A stretch of DNA of 64,000 nt from Haloprofundus halobius (GCF_020097835.1 NZ_CP083666.1:992001-1056000), one strand, 5' to 3'. Shown: positions 51,403 through 60,455, numbered from the stretch's first letter. The notes: a model not told the origin generated them from the letters alone. Numbers and translations are program-made.

Positions 51403-51855
51403 CTACTCGCCGAACTCGGCTTCGGTTACGCGAACCGTGAGCGTCTCCTCGACGTCGTAGAGGTCGTAGTCGGGCACCTGCCCGTCGACGCGTGCGAGGA
51501 ACATGGGGTCGAGCAGTTCGTCGTCGTCGACGCCGTACACCTTCAGGAAGCGATCGGTCTCCTCGGGACGGACGCCGCCCTCGCGGACGGCCGTCGCGAG
51601 TTTCCGCGAGAGCCACTCCGTCTCGCTGATGCTCGGCGACTGGACGAGCGCGTCGTCGACGAACCGGACGAGATACCAGTTGAGGTCGTTCAGAAGCGAG
51701 ACGGCCGCGCCGACGCTCACCGTCTCCAGTTCGAGGCTGTTGCGGTACGGTTCGCGGAGGGCGTACGTCGACAGCGCGGCGCGAGCCGTGTCGCGCGACA
51801 GCAACTCGTATCGGAGGTTCACCTCGGACGCGCCGAGTAGACAGACCCGCGTCAC
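51403..51855 (-). CDS. DUF5804-like conserved haloarchaeal protein
   Basis: A 150-residue soluble protein beginning TRVCLLGASEVNLRYELLSR and containing SLLNDLNWYLVRFVDDAL. It resembles a haloarchaeal DUF5804 family protein (name from memory). No catalytic residues are evident. It lies on the same strand and 63 nt downstream of thiI, so the two may be co-transcribed, which could point to a sulfur or tRNA context. Confidence 0.72.
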   Translation of the reverse strand: MTRVCLLGASEVNLRYELLSRDTARAALSTYALREPYRNSLELETVSVGAAVSLLNDLNWYLVRFVDDALVQSPSISETEWLSRKLATAVREGGVRPEETDRFLKVYGVDDDELLDPMFLARVDGQVPDYDLYDVEETLTVRVTEAEFGE

Positions 51856-51918
51856 GGCTGTAGGTACCCGGTTGCGGCTATAGGGGTTGCGGTCCCGTTC
51901 TCGGCCTGTCCCCGCCCG

Positions 51919-53148
51919 TCACTCGAACTCCACCACGCGCGCCTCCCGAGCCACCGTCTCGGCCCGCGACAACAACCTCTCCGGTTCCGCCGCCTCCACC
52001 GCCGCGAGCGCGGCGTTCGTCTCCGGACGCGACGGCGCGACGCGCTCACAGCCCACGGGAAGCGTCGAGTCGTCGTAGGTTCCGATTTTCCGCGCCTGCG
52101 CGACGATGTCGGGCTTGTCGCGCGTCAGCAGCGGTCGGTACACCGGCACCGTGGTCGCCGCGTCGGTGACGCCGAAGTTCGGGCCGGTCTGACTCGACTT
52201 CTGGCCCAACGACTCGCCGGTGACGACGGCGTGCGCACCCACTTCCTGCGCGACGGTCTCGCCGATTCTGAGCATCATCCGCCGGAGCGAGAGCATCCGC
52301 GTCGCTCCAACCTCGGCGGCGAGTTCCGCCACGAGGTCTCCCGCCGAGACGACCCGGGGACGAACGTCGAACCCGGGCGCGAAGTCAGCGAGGCGGCGCA
52401 TCGTCGACACCGCGCGAGCCTCGTGGTCCGGGCCGCCGAAGTCGCCCAAATCGACGTAGACGGGGACGACGACACAGCCGCGTTTCATCACCTCCCACGT
52501 CGCGACGGGCGAGTCGATACCGCCGCTGACCAACGCGACTGCGGTGCCTTGCGTCCCGAGCGGCAGGCCACCCGGCCCTACACGTTCTCCGGTCGAGACG
52601 AACGCCTCGTCCTCGCGGGCTTCGACGCGGTAGGTCACGTCAGGGTCGTCGAGATCGACGGACGCGCCGGTTTGTTCCTCTACTACTGCGCCGCCGACGC
52701 GTTCGAGCTCCCGACTGCCGAACTCGTGCGCCGATTTGGGGCCGGCACGCGAGACGCGGACGGCGAACGATTCTTCGCTCCGCTGCTCGCCGGCCAGCGA
52801 CTCCAAGATATCGAGAAGCGCCTCTCGCTCCGGTTCGCAGGAGACGGCGGGACGCGCGGCGACGACGCCGAACGTGTCCGCCGCGGCGTCGGCGGCGTCA
52901 TCGGACGACGTCCGATGGGCTGCCGGACTCCGTCCGGCAACGGCGTCCTCCTCCTCGGGGTTTCGGAGGCGAATCAGCGGCCGCGACCACCGGCGCTCCA
53001 CCGCGGCGTCGACAGCACGAGACCCGAGCATCGCGTCGAGGTTCGAGACGAGCGTCCGCTCCATCCGGCCGCGGACTTTCGAGCTCTTCGTCCCCATCTC
53101 GCCGTAGGAGACGACGACGGTGTCGCGTTCGAGGGCCACAGATTCCAC
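51919..53148 (-). CDS. thiI: tRNA 4-thiouridine synthase ThiI
   Basis: A 409-residue enzyme for s4U at tRNA position 8. The N-terminus holds the ferredoxin-like and THUMP domains (RVSRAGPKSAHEFGSRELER), and the PP-loop is VALVSGGIDSPVATWEVMKR. Later blocks are VVTGESLGQKSSQTG and TVPVYRPLLTRDKPDIV. No C-terminal rhodanese domain is present, which is common in archaea, so sulfur must come from another carrier. It is the first gene before the DUF5804-like gene. Confidence 0.94.
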   Translation of the reverse strand: MESVALERDTVVVSYGEMGTKSSKVRGRMERTLVSNLDAMLGSRAVDAAVERRWSRPLIRLRNPEEEDAVAGRSPAAHRTSSDDAADAAADTFGVVAARPAVSCEPEREALLDILESLAGEQRSEESFAVRVSRAGPKSAHEFGSRELERVGGAVVEEQTGASVDLDDPDVTYRVEAREDEAFVSTGERVGPGGLPLGTQGTAVALVSGGIDSPVATWEVMKRGCVVVPVYVDLGDFGGPDHEARAVSTMRRLADFAPGFDVRPRVVSAGDLVAELAAEVGATRMLSLRRMMLRIGETVAQEVGAHAVVTGESLGQKSSQTGPNFGVTDAATTVPVYRPLLTRDKPDIVAQARKIGTYDDSTLPVGCERVAPSRPETNAALAAVEAAEPERLLSRAETVAREARVVEFE

Positions 53149-53221
53149 TACGCGAGGCTATCCGGGCGGAGGATAAGAGGGTTCGCACCTCGGACTTCGT
53201 CGCCTATTCGTCGCATCGGAC

Positions 53222-53992
53222 CTACGTCACGGCTAGTGCTACGCTTGACGCGACCAGCGTAGCTCCGAGGACGGTTTTCAGCCGGGGTGCGTCGACTCGG
53301 TGGGCGACTCGCCACCCGACGACGACGCCGACGAGTTCCGGAACGCCGACGAGTGCGACGAGCGGGAGCGAGACGGCTCCCTGCGACACGTAGGTCGCCG
53401 CGGCGAACGCCGAGAGAAACACCGACTGCACCTGTGCGGCGGCGAGCGCGTCGAGCATCGAGATACCGAGAAGCACCAGTACCGGAACGGTCACGACCGG
53501 TCCGCCGACGCCGAGCAGTCCGCAGACAACGCCGATGACGAACCCGAGGACGGCGACCACCGACGCGCCTGTCGGACGGTCCGGGTCGACCGACCACCAC
53601 GACCCCAGCGCTCGCCGCTCGCGGTAGACGATGCTCACGCCGACGAGCGCCGTGAACCCGGCGAGCAACGACCCGAACAGCGACTCGGAGAGGACCGCGT
53701 TCGTGAGCGCACCTACTACTGCGCCGACCATGCTCGGCACCGTGACGAGCGTCGCGAGTCGTTTTCCCGCTCGCGTCCGAAGCTCTCCGGACCGATAGTA
53801 GGTGTAGCTGCCGAGCAGACCCGTGACGACGAACGTCGTCAGCGCCGTCCCGGCGACGGTCGACGACCCAACGTCGGTCAGCGCGAACAGCGCGACGGTG
53901 ACGAAGATGCCGCCGGGACCGACGGCGGTGATGCCGACGCCGGCCAGAAAGGCGACGACGACCAACAGAACCAGCGTCGAGGTCGAGAGCAT
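53222..53992 (-). CDS. TauE/SafE-family sulfite exporter-like permease
   Basis: A 256-residue membrane protein with about eight transmembrane helices and two equal halves. The conserved turns AVGPGGIFVTVALFALTDV and CGLLGVGGPVVTVPVLVLLG mark the family. Members move sulfite, sulfoacetate or related organosulfur acids out of cells. ATG 53992 is 14 nt downstream of the stop of the Nramp-like gene, so they form one transcript. An in-frame GTG at 54016 lies inside the overlap. Confidence 0.88.
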   Translation of the reverse strand: MLSTSTLVLLVVVAFLAGVGITAVGPGGIFVTVALFALTDVGSSTVAGTALTTFVVTGLLGSYTYYRSGELRTRAGKRLATLVTVPSMVGAVVGALTNAVLSESLFGSLLAGFTALVGVSIVYRERRALGSWWSVDPDRPTGASVVAVLGFVIGVVCGLLGVGGPVVTVPVLVLLGISMLDALAAAQVQSVFLSAFAAATYVSQGAVSLPLVALVGVPELVGVVVGWRVAHRVDAPRLKTVLGATLVASSVALAVT

Positions 53993-54005
53993 ATCGAATC
54001 GGGAG

Positions 54006-55271
54006 CTAGATGCCACCGGTTGTCAGCGTCTCGATGAATCCCGGCAGCGACGTGGCGGCGAGATAGATCGAGAGCAGCACGAGCGTCGCGTTCACGAGCG
54101 ACAGGCCGAGGCTGTTCTTGTCCTCGCCCATCGTCTGTCGGTCGTTGACCGCCCAAAACAGCAACACCGCGGCGATAGGCAGACTGATGATGCCGTTGTA
54201 CGCCGGGAACAGGATGATCATATCGATGACGCTGAGCCCGGCGAACTGGTGGACCAATGGCGAGAGGCTACCGATACCGACGCCCACCGCGTAGATGAGT
54301 TTGAACTCTCGGCTGCTGGAGTCGGCTCTCCGACCACAAGCGTGCTGGAGCAGATACGACGGCGTCCACATGATGGGGATGATGCTGTTGAACGCGGCGG
54401 CGATCGTCCCGAAGAGGAAGACGAACATCGCCCACTGGCCGAGCACGTCGGCGAGCGCTCGTCCCGGCGTGATGAACGTGTCGAGGTTCGTGTAGCCCGC
54501 CGGTCGGAGCACCGCCGCCGCGACGACGAGGATGGCGATGGTCGTGATGCCGCCGACGAGGTAGCCGAGACCGAGGTCACGACGGACGTCCGGCAGATCC
54601 GCGCGACTCGTCCAGCCCTTCTCGTCGACGAGGTTCGATTCGAGGAAGAAGTTCGGCCACAGCGCCGTCGTTCCCACGATGGCCGCGGCGAGCGTCAGCG
54701 ACCCGCCGGGAATCGACGGGACGAATCCGGAGGCGATGCCGGTCATCGAGGGCGAGCTCACACCCGCGACGGTGACGTAGACGGCGAGCAGTCCGAGCAT
54801 CATCAGGGTCATGATGCGTTCGACGCCCTCGTAGTCCATGACACCGATGAGAATCGCGAGAGCGCCAGTGACGACCGCGAGCGGTTGCCACCCGATAGCG
54901 CCACCGAGGAGAATCGAGATGCCCATTCCGACCGCGGCGGTGAGTTCGAGCGCCCACGCGACGCACCCGACCGAGAGCAGGACCGCCAGCAGCGTCGCGC
55001 CCGTCCTCCCTAGCTTTCGCCGGGCGAACTCCATCAGCGGCACCCCGAAGATGCCCAGCCGGGCGCTCATGTCCTGCCCGATAAACCCGATGAGTGCGCC
55101 ACCGACGACGGCCCAGATGAGCGCATAGCCGAACTTAACCCCGGCCTGGCTCGCGATGAACACCGAGCCCGAGCCGAAGTAGCTGGCGACCATTACGAAC
55201 GCGAGACCGTATTTCTGGAAGAACCCCGTCATCGTACTCCGGAGTCCGTCCGAGTATGAGCCGAATGACAT
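54006..55271 (-). CDS. Nramp-like carrier without the metal-binding motifs
   Basis: A 421-residue transporter with about 11 helices and the Nramp/APC fold. The TM1 region is VASYFGSGSVFIASQAGVKFG, where canonical Nramp has a DPGN motif; the aligned residues here are GSGS. The TM6 region is TTALWPNFFLESNLVDEKGW, where MPH would be; here it is LWP before N. The main metal-coordinating Asp, Asn and Met are therefore missing, so divalent-metal transport of the classical kind is doubtful. The start is chosen at ATG 55271. It precedes the TauE-like gene by 13 nt. Confidence 0.8.
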   Translation of the reverse strand: MSFGSYSDGLRSTMTGFFQKYGLAFVMVASYFGSGSVFIASQAGVKFGYALIWAVVGGALIGFIGQDMSARLGIFGVPLMEFARRKLGRTGATLLAVLLSVGCVAWALELTAAVGMGISILLGGAIGWQPLAVVTGALAILIGVMDYEGVERIMTLMMLGLLAVYVTVAGVSSPSMTGIASGFVPSIPGGSLTLAAAIVGTTALWPNFFLESNLVDEKGWTSRADLPDVRRDLGLGYLVGGITTIAILVVAAAVLRPAGYTNLDTFITPGRALADVLGQWAMFVFLFGTIAAAFNSIIPIMWTPSYLLQHACGRRADSSSREFKLIYAVGVGIGSLSPLVHQFAGLSVIDMIILFPAYNGIISLPIAAVLLFWAVNDRQTMGEDKNSLGLSLVNATLVLLSIYLAATSLPGFIETLTTGGI

Positions 55272-55473
55272 TTGTTGAGAACCGAGTATCCGCGTTGTCC
55301 GAATCTTCCGACACGGTAACATTCCAGAATTAGAGGAATTGTTCTGGTGCTTGCAGATGAAAGGACGACTACGGGTCGCGACCGACCGCGTCTACAAGAA
55401 TCATCGAGGAAACCGACGGCTCACGCCGTCTCGCGCACGGCTACCGTCGATAGCGAAAAGAGAGACGCCGCAG

Positions 55474-56679
55474 TTAGAACGTCGAGATGTCGCCTTCGAT
55501 AACCGAACGCGTCACGTCCGTCACGTCCGCGAGTTCGCGGTCGACGATGGCCTCGACTTCCTCGCGGATGTCGTCGACCTCGACGCCCTCCTCGGTGACG
55601 ACCTGCGCGTCGGCGACGTGCGGGTGGTCGATGGGGCGGCCGATCTGTGAGAGCAGTCGAACTTGCAGGTCCCGGATCCCCTCGACTTCGTCGACGACGC
55701 TCTCGGCGATTTCGGTCGACAGCAGGTTGTATATCTTCCCGATGTGGTTGACCGGGTTCTTCCCGCTTGTCGCCTCCATGCTCATCGGTCGGTTCGGCGT
55801 GATGAGGCCGTTGGCGCGGTTACCGCGGCCGACGGAGCCGTCGTCGCCCTGCTCGGCGCTTGTGCCCGTCGTCGTGAGGTAGATGGAGCCTTCCTCGTAG
55901 TCGTCGGCCGTGTTGACCTCGACGTTGACCTCGCGGTCGGTGTGCTCGCGGGCGAGACCGGCGACGAACTCCTGGACCCGGTTGACCGCGGCGTCGTACG
56001 CGTCGAATCCGGCGACGTACGAGTCGACCATCGCGGCGGCGACGGTGATATCTATCCGGTCGCCCTCGCGCTTGCCCATGATCTTCACGTCCGGGCCCAG
56101 TTCCGGGTGGTCGGCGGCGTACGCGCCGTTGAGTTCCCGCTCTGCCGCGAGGACGATCTCTTCCGTCTCTGTCAGCGGCGCGTGGCCGACGCCGAAACTC
56201 GTGTCGTTGGCCATCGGCACCTGCACTTTCTCTTCGCCGAAGACGTCCTGGAGGTCGCCGGAGCCCTCGCCGAGTTTCACGTCGACGACGACGTCGCGGC
56301 CGTACTCCAGCTCCGGGATGTGCTCGTCGAGATACTCGCGGGCGGCCGACAGCGCCGTCGACCCGACGGGCAGTTTCTCGCCCTCGTACTCCTTGGTCGC
56401 GCGCCCGACGATGAGAATGTAGATGGGTTCGACGACTTCGCCGCCGCCGAAGGCGGGTGCGGCGGTTCCGGCGACCAGTTGCGTCTCGTCGGTGTTGTAG
56501 TGCAGCACCTTGCCGACGCGGTCGAGATACAGCTTCGAGAGCGCCCGCGAGACGCTCTCGGCGATGCCGTCGCAGATGGAGTCCGGATGGCCGATACCTT
56601 TCCGCTCGACGATTTCGACTTCCTGGTCCTCGACTGCGAGTCGGTCGATACCCTCGACCCGAATGTTCCGCTCGCTCAT
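55474..56679 (-). CDS. mat: S-adenosylmethionine synthetase, archaeal type
   Basis: A 401-residue enzyme of the archaeal MAT family that makes AdoMet from methionine and [23 protein letters not shown] and [20 protein letters not shown] are the family signatures; [20 protein letters not shown] is the later active-site block. The sequence is unrelated in detail to bacterial MetK. A TATA-like element is 29 nt before the ATG. The gene is divergent from none on its upstream side; the CYTH gene is on the same strand. Confidence 0.95.
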   Translation of the reverse strand: MSERNIRVEGIDRLAVEDQEVEIVERKGIGHPDSICDGIAESVSRALSKLYLDRVGKVLHYNTDETQLVAGTAAPAFGGGEVVEPIYILIVGRATKEYEGEKLPVGSTALSAAREYLDEHIPELEYGRDVVVDVKLGEGSGDLQDVFGEEKVQVPMANDTSFGVGHAPLTETEEIVLAAERELNGAYAADHPELGPDVKIMGKREGDRIDITVAAAMVDSYVAGFDAYDAAVNRVQEFVAGLAREHTDREVNVEVNTADDYEEGSIYLTTTGTSAEQGDDGSVGRGNRANGLITPNRPMSMEATSGKNPVNHIGKIYNLLSTEIAESVVDEVEGIRDLQVRLLSQIGRPIDHPHVADAQVVTEEGVEVDDIREEVEAIVDRELADVTDVTRSVIEGDISTF

Positions 56680-56704
56680 TGTTCGGCGTTCAGCGCCGCA
56701 GATG

Positions 56705-56711
56705 CTATAAC
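56705..56711 (-). promoter_or_regulatory. TATA-like element of mat
   Basis: gttatag on the minus strand, centred about 29 nt before ATG 56679. Confidence 0.55.
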
Positions 56712-56798
56712 TTGCGGTAGTAATCGGGTGTGGGCGTTATTAACGCGATACCGAAACGGGTCCGAAATTGGATCCGAAACGGATCGAAAACGGGTGCG

Positions 56799-57362
56799 TC
56801 ACCCCTGCTTTTCGAGCAACAACCCGAGGTACGAGGTCCGAATCTGCTCGTCGGGGTCCAAATCGAGTTCCCGAAGCACGGCCGCCGCGCCCTCGCGCAC
56901 CGATTCGAGTTCCGACTCCTCGGCCTCCCGTTCGACTTCGACGAACTCGCCGAGTCCCTCCACCCGGTCGAGAACGACCGTGTAGTCGTCGACGCGGAAG
57001 TACTCGCGCTCCTTCTCGACGACTGCGGCCGGTTCGAAGCCCAGGCCGTCGAAGACGTTCGCCATCGTCTCGCCGTCGTCGACGCCCGTCTCGAACTCCT
57101 CTCGGGTCTTCGACTCGCGTTCGACGAGCGGCCCTTTGTACGTCACTTTCGCCGTCTCCGCGGCGTCTTCGTCGGCCATCGCGTCGGTGCGGCGCTCCCG
57201 GCGGATGCGGAGCGCTTCGTCCGTCTCCGCGAACTCGCGGTGGGGCGCGTCGTAGTAGGTGTCCGCCTGCGCGACACCGCCGAGTTTCTCCGCGCCCATC
57301 GCTTCGAGACGCTCTCGAACGTCTCCGTGGTCGGCGCGGAGTTTCAGTTCGACCTCGTACAT
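56799..57362 (-). CDS. CYTH-domain protein (class IV adenylate cyclase / thiamine-triphosphatase type)
   Basis: A 187-residue protein of the CYTH family. It opens with MYEVELKLRADHGDVRERL, the ExExK signature, and has DTYYDAPHREFAETDEALR with the Tyr/Asp pattern, then a tunnel-type barrel (VVLDRVEGLGEFVEVERE). CYTH enzymes bind triphosphates; members make cAMP or hydrolyse ThTP or inorganic triphosphate. The substrate cannot be decided. It is divergent from the FKBP gene. Confidence 0.87.
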   Translation of the reverse strand: MYEVELKLRADHGDVRERLEAMGAEKLGGVAQADTYYDAPHREFAETDEALRIRRERRTDAMADEDAAETAKVTYKGPLVERESKTREEFETGVDDGETMANVFDGLGFEPAAVVEKEREYFRVDDYTVVLDRVEGLGEFVEVEREAEESELESVREGAAAVLRELDLDPDEQIRTSYLGLLLEKQG

Positions 57363-57596
57363 GATCGAATTCTCGGTGCTTCGACTCAAAAGCGTGGCCC
57401 TCCGGACCGTCTCCGCTCCATCTCGTCTCTGCCCGACTCGCTGCCCCACCGTCTCGTCTCCATCCGACTCGTCGTCCTACTGCCCCGTCTCCCGCTCTCC
57501 GCACCGTTTCGCTGGTCACCATCCGCTCCGGAGTGGGGCCTGTTCACGACCGTCACACCCGGGAGCAAGTCGGTTCCGCGGGTACGAAACGTGATT

Positions 57597-57603
57597 CTTA
57601 TAG
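57597..57603 (+). promoter_or_regulatory. TATA-like element of the FKBP gene
   Basis: cttatag centred 27 nt before ATG 57627, at leaderless spacing. Confidence 0.6.
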
Positions 57604-57626
57604 GGCGCACGGGAGACGTAGCCTAC

Positions 57627-58658
57627 ATGAGTGACGAACAACAGGCGGAATCGGCCGACGAGTCAGTCGACGCCGAGACGCCCGACGACGTGGAGGACGG
57701 AGCGGAGAACGGAGAGAGTTCCGGAGTGCAGGACGGCGACTTCGTTCGTCTGGCGTACACGGTCCGAACCAAAGACGACGACACCGTCGTCGACACGACG
57801 AGCCAAGAAGTGGCCGAAGAGGCCGAAATCGACACCGAGAACCACGAATTCGAACCGCGCGTCGTCATCGTCGGCGCGGGTCACGTGTTCGAGGCTGTCG
57901 ACGACGACCTCATCGGCAAAGAGGTCGGCTACGAAGGCTCCGTCGACGTGCCCGCCGCCGAAGCGTTCGGCGAGTACGACTCCGACAACGTCCGAACCGT
58001 GAGCGCGGACAAGATCTCCGAGGACGACCGCTACCCCGGCGCGCACGTCAACGTCGACGGCGAGCAGGGCCACATCGAGACCATCATCGGCGGCCGCGCC
58101 CGAATCGACTTCAACCACCCGCTGGCGGGTGACGACCTCGAGTACGAGTACGAGATTCTCGACGTCGTCGACGACCGCGAGGAGCAGGCGGAGGGTCTGC
58201 TCGGTATGTACCTCCAGCAGAGCCCCGAACTCTGGATTCAGACCGACGAGGTCGAAGAGGAGATGCCGCTCGAAGGCGGCGACGACGTCGACCCCGAGGA
58301 AGCCGAGACCGAGACCGTCACCGAGGAGAAGGAGACGCTGTACATCGAGGCCACGCCGCAGATGACGATGAACCAGCAGTGGATGTTCTCGAAGCAGCAG
58401 ATCGCGCAGGACCTCATGGACCGCCTCGACCTCGACCGCGTCATCGTCCAGGAGACCATCGACGGGATGGGGATGGGCGGTATGGGCGGCATGATGGGCG
58501 GCATGGGCGGTATGGGTGCCGGCGACATCGAGGACGCACTCGACGACGTCGACGTCGACGCCGACGAGATCGTCGACGAACTCGAAGCCGAAGACGACGA
58601 CGGTCACGATCACGACGACGGTCACGATCACGACCACGACCACGATCACGACCACTAA
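57627..58658 (+). CDS. FKBP-type peptidyl-prolyl isomerase with Met-rich and His-rich tail
   Basis: A 343-residue SlyD-like foldase/chaperone. Residues about 35-195 form the FKBP fold with the insert-in-flap domain: QDGDFVRLAYTVRTKDDDTV and AEAFGEYDSDNVRTVSADKI. Next is a second domain (TPQMTMNQQWMFSKQQIAQD), as in long archaeal FKBPs. The end is unusual: an MGMGGMGGMMGGMGGMG stretch, then an Asp/Glu-rich part and a last 17 residues of His/Asp repeats. This could bind nickel, copper or another metal, as the tail of SlyD does. An acidic leader of 34 residues precedes the fold. Confidence 0.9.
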   Translation: MSDEQQAESADESVDAETPDDVEDGAENGESSGVQDGDFVRLAYTVRTKDDDTVVDTTSQEVAEEAEIDTENHEFEPRVVIVGAGHVFEAVDDDLIGKEVGYEGSVDVPAAEAFGEYDSDNVRTVSADKISEDDRYPGAHVNVDGEQGHIETIIGGRARIDFNHPLAGDDLEYEYEILDVVDDREEQAEGLLGMYLQQSPELWIQTDEVEEEMPLEGGDDVDPEEAETETVTEEKETLYIEATPQMTMNQQWMFSKQQIAQDLMDRLDLDRVIVQETIDGMGMGGMGGMMGGMGGMGAGDIEDALDDVDVDADEIVDELEAEDDDGHDHDDGHDHDHDHDHDH

Positions 58659-58715
58659 CCGCGCCGTCCGCCGCGAATCCGCGATTTCTTTACTCCCGAC
58701 GCGTCACTGACGAGC

Positions 58716-58964
58716 ATGGACGTTCCCGATGACCTGAAAGTCGCGGCCGTCGCCTCGGGGTGTACCGTCGGTCTCTCGGTGTTGCTCCGCTACGGTCTCG
58801 ACGTAGACGCGAACATCTTCGTCCGACTGCTGCCGCTTTTCGTCTACTTTCTCTACCTGTTTTCGAAGGACGCGCTGTCGGAGACGACGCTCGGTGAGGC
58901 GGTGACGTGGTGCGTCGTGACCGTCGTCGCGACGATCGGAGCGCTGCTGTTCTACGCCCTCTGA
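58716..58964 (+). CDS. Small membrane protein
   Basis: An 82-residue protein with two to three hydrophobic segments (about residues 8-25, 33-50 and 60-82). Between them are LSVLLRYGLDVDANIFVRLL and LFSKDALSETTLGEAVT. No family is recognised. It lies 57 nt after the FKBP gene on the same strand and its end is 5 nt from the convergent RecA-like gene. It may be a small accessory membrane protein. Confidence 0.65.
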   Translation: MDVPDDLKVAAVASGCTVGLSVLLRYGLDVDANIFVRLLPLFVYFLYLFSKDALSETTLGEAVTWCVVTVVATIGALLFYAL

Positions 58965-58969
58965 AGCCT

Positions 58970-59596
58970 TCAGGCGATGTCGCGGCTGGTATCGATGGTG
59001 ACCTCCTCGGTCAGCCGCAGTTTGATGGTCTCCTCCAGCGCCCGTCCGCCGCGGAACTTCGGAATCGCCAAACGATTCTCGATTTCGGAGCCTTTCACCT
59101 GCGTCTGTAACTCGAAGACGGCGTCGGACATGTGCTCGGTCATATCGCGGTTGTCGGGCACCGACCGACCGTCGAGCGCGTGCAACACGGCGACGCCGCC
59201 GGTGTTCATCACGTGCGTCTGCAGTTCGTTGAGGAAGTTGCGGTAGCGCGTCGGCTCCGTACGCTCCAGCACGTCGACGACGTCGACGATGAGGTTCGCC
59301 TCCTCCGGGAGCGCCTGCACGAGTCGGTTGGCGTGGTCCAGCGCCGCATCGCCGCCGATGTCGCGTATCGTCGGCCGACCGACCCGCGTGGTCATCCGAT
59401 CCAACGCGTCCTGTACCGCCTGGTCGGAGCGCACCGTCGTCAGGTACAGCGTGCCGCGCGTCGACGTGAGTTCGTACAGCAGCAACTCCGACTGACTCGC
59501 CGGCGTCGCCGCGAGTGTGACGATGCTTCCGGCCGGGATACCACCGCCTAGCTGGCGGTCGAGCACCGTGATTCCGGTCGGAAGCTTACTTGCCAT
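58970..59596 (-). CDS. RecA/KaiC-like protein with degenerate Walker A
   Basis: A 208-residue RecA-superfamily protein, similar to a haloarchaeal DUF7125 group (name from memory). It starts with SKLPTGITVLDRQLGGGIPA, as in KaiC and Rad55. The phosphate loop position is TLAATPASQSELLLYELTST, which lacks the GxxxxGK[ST] of a true Walker A; Walker B is NLIVDVVDVLERT. It may bind nucleotide weakly or have lost ATPase activity and act as a regulatory or scaffolding protein. A strong TATA is 25 nt before the start, inside the end of the upstream MinD-like gene. Confidence 0.75.
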   Translation of the reverse strand: MASKLPTGITVLDRQLGGGIPAGSIVTLAATPASQSELLLYELTSTRGTLYLTTVRSDQAVQDALDRMTTRVGRPTIRDIGGDAALDHANRLVQALPEEANLIVDVVDVLERTEPTRYRNFLNELQTHVMNTGGVAVLHALDGRSVPDNRDMTEHMSDAVFELQTQVKGSEIENRLAIPKFRGGRALEETIKLRLTEEVTIDTSRDIA

Positions 59597-59615
59597 ACGC
59601 AATCACGAACGTGAA

Positions 59616-60254
59616 TCATAATATGTCTTGCTCACGAGAGAGTTCGTTCGCCACTCGTGCGTACGCCGGTCGTCCGCCATCCGTCCGACGGTCGGACCGT
59701 TCCGGACGTTCGCGTTCCGGTACCGCCGCGACGACGGGGCAGTCGAGCAGTTCCGAGACGCCCGTCGGGGTGAGCCGCGTCCGGTTGAGGACGACGCCGA
59801 CCACCTGTGTCCCGAGCGCGCGCGCCATCGCCGCCGTCTTCGACGTGTCGCGCAGCGCAGGCGCACAGAGCGTCGTCACCAGAAGCACCGCGTCGGCGAC
59901 GCGCAACGGTCCCGCGGCGTCCGGTCCCGCTCCCGCCGGACAGTCGACGAGCGTCGCCGCGTCCACGGGTTTGACGCGCGCGAGTTGCGTCGCGGTGTCG
60001 CTGTCGGGGCCGGACGGCGCGGCCGGGAGAACCGACAGCCCCGGAGACGCTTCGTGTGCCATCGACAGCGCGTCGTCGCCGACGTGACCGATGTCGGCGA
60101 CGGTCGGTTCGCGCGGCACGTCGGCGAGCGCGTGGAGATTCGGCATATCCCGGTCGGCGTCGACGGCGAGGACGTGGCCGTCGAGTGCCCTCGCCACCCC
60201 GAGCGTCGTCGTCGTCTTTCCGCAGCCACCTTTTCCGCCAGCGATTGCGAGCAT
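59616..60254 (-). CDS. MinD/ParA-like ATPase
   Basis: A 212-residue deviant-Walker ATPase. GGKGGCGKTTTTLGVARAL is the deviant Walker A with the signature Lys, DADRDMPNLHALADV is the switch region, and TLVDCPAGAGPDAAG is the Walker B. MinD/ParA proteins bind membranes or DNA and move on ATP. The C-terminus lacks an obvious amphipathic membrane-targeting helix, so its partner is unclear. Start at ATG 60254. The next gene's promoter lies at the end of this frame. Confidence 0.85.
   Translation of the reverse strand: MLAIAGGKGGCGKTTTTLGVARALDGHVLAVDADRDMPNLHALADVPREPTVADIGHVGDDALSMAHEASPGLSVLPAAPSGPDSDTATQLARVKPVDAATLVDCPAGAGPDAAGPLRVADAVLLVTTLCAPALRDTSKTAAMARALGTQVVGVVLNRTRLTPTGVSELLDCPVVAAVPERERPERSDRRTDGGRPAYARVANELSREQDIL
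59618..59625 (-). promoter_or_regulatory. TATA-like element of the RecA-like gene
   Basis: catattat on the minus strand, centred 25 nt before ATG 59596, inside the 3' end of the MinD-like gene. Confidence 0.6.
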
Positions 60255-60300
60255 ACGGGCTCTGGCCGCGCTCTCGGATTTGAACGTTCGGACGGTGGCA

Positions 60301-60334
60301 CGGAGGCAGTTGCGGTGCGGAGGCGGTTGCGGTG
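60301..60334. repeat. Two-copy 17-nt tandem repeat
   Basis: cggaggcagttgcggtg and cggaggcggttgcggtg, adjacent with one mismatch. It lies in the gap between the MinD-like gene and ylbF. Confidence 0.8.
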
Positions 60335-60346
60335 CGGAAAGCCGAG

Positions 60347-60370
60347 CCCTCGCTGTACCGCGAGCGAGGG
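60347..60370. repeat. 8-bp inverted repeat
   Basis: ccctcgct and agcgaggg around an 8-nt loop. A hairpin or a palindromic protein site in the same gap. Confidence 0.65.
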
Positions 60371-60416
60371 CGAGAGGCCGAGCGAGCGGCCCTTTTTCAT
60401 CGACGTTTTTGCAAGC

Positions 60417-60439
60417 GGGGGTGCGCAAAGCGCACCCCC
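60417..60439. repeat. 10-bp inverted repeat after ylbF
   Basis: gggggtgcgc and gcgcaccccc around a 3-nt loop (aaa). It starts about 17 nt after the ylbF stop on the minus strand. No T-run follows it on either strand, so it is not a simple terminator, but the stem is very stable. Confidence 0.75.
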
Positions 60440-60455
60440 CGCAGTAAAAAGGTCG

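Noticed and set aside
60417-60439. Rho-independent style terminator after ylbF
   Set aside because: The stem is strong but no T-run follows on either strand, so it is listed only as an inverted repeat.
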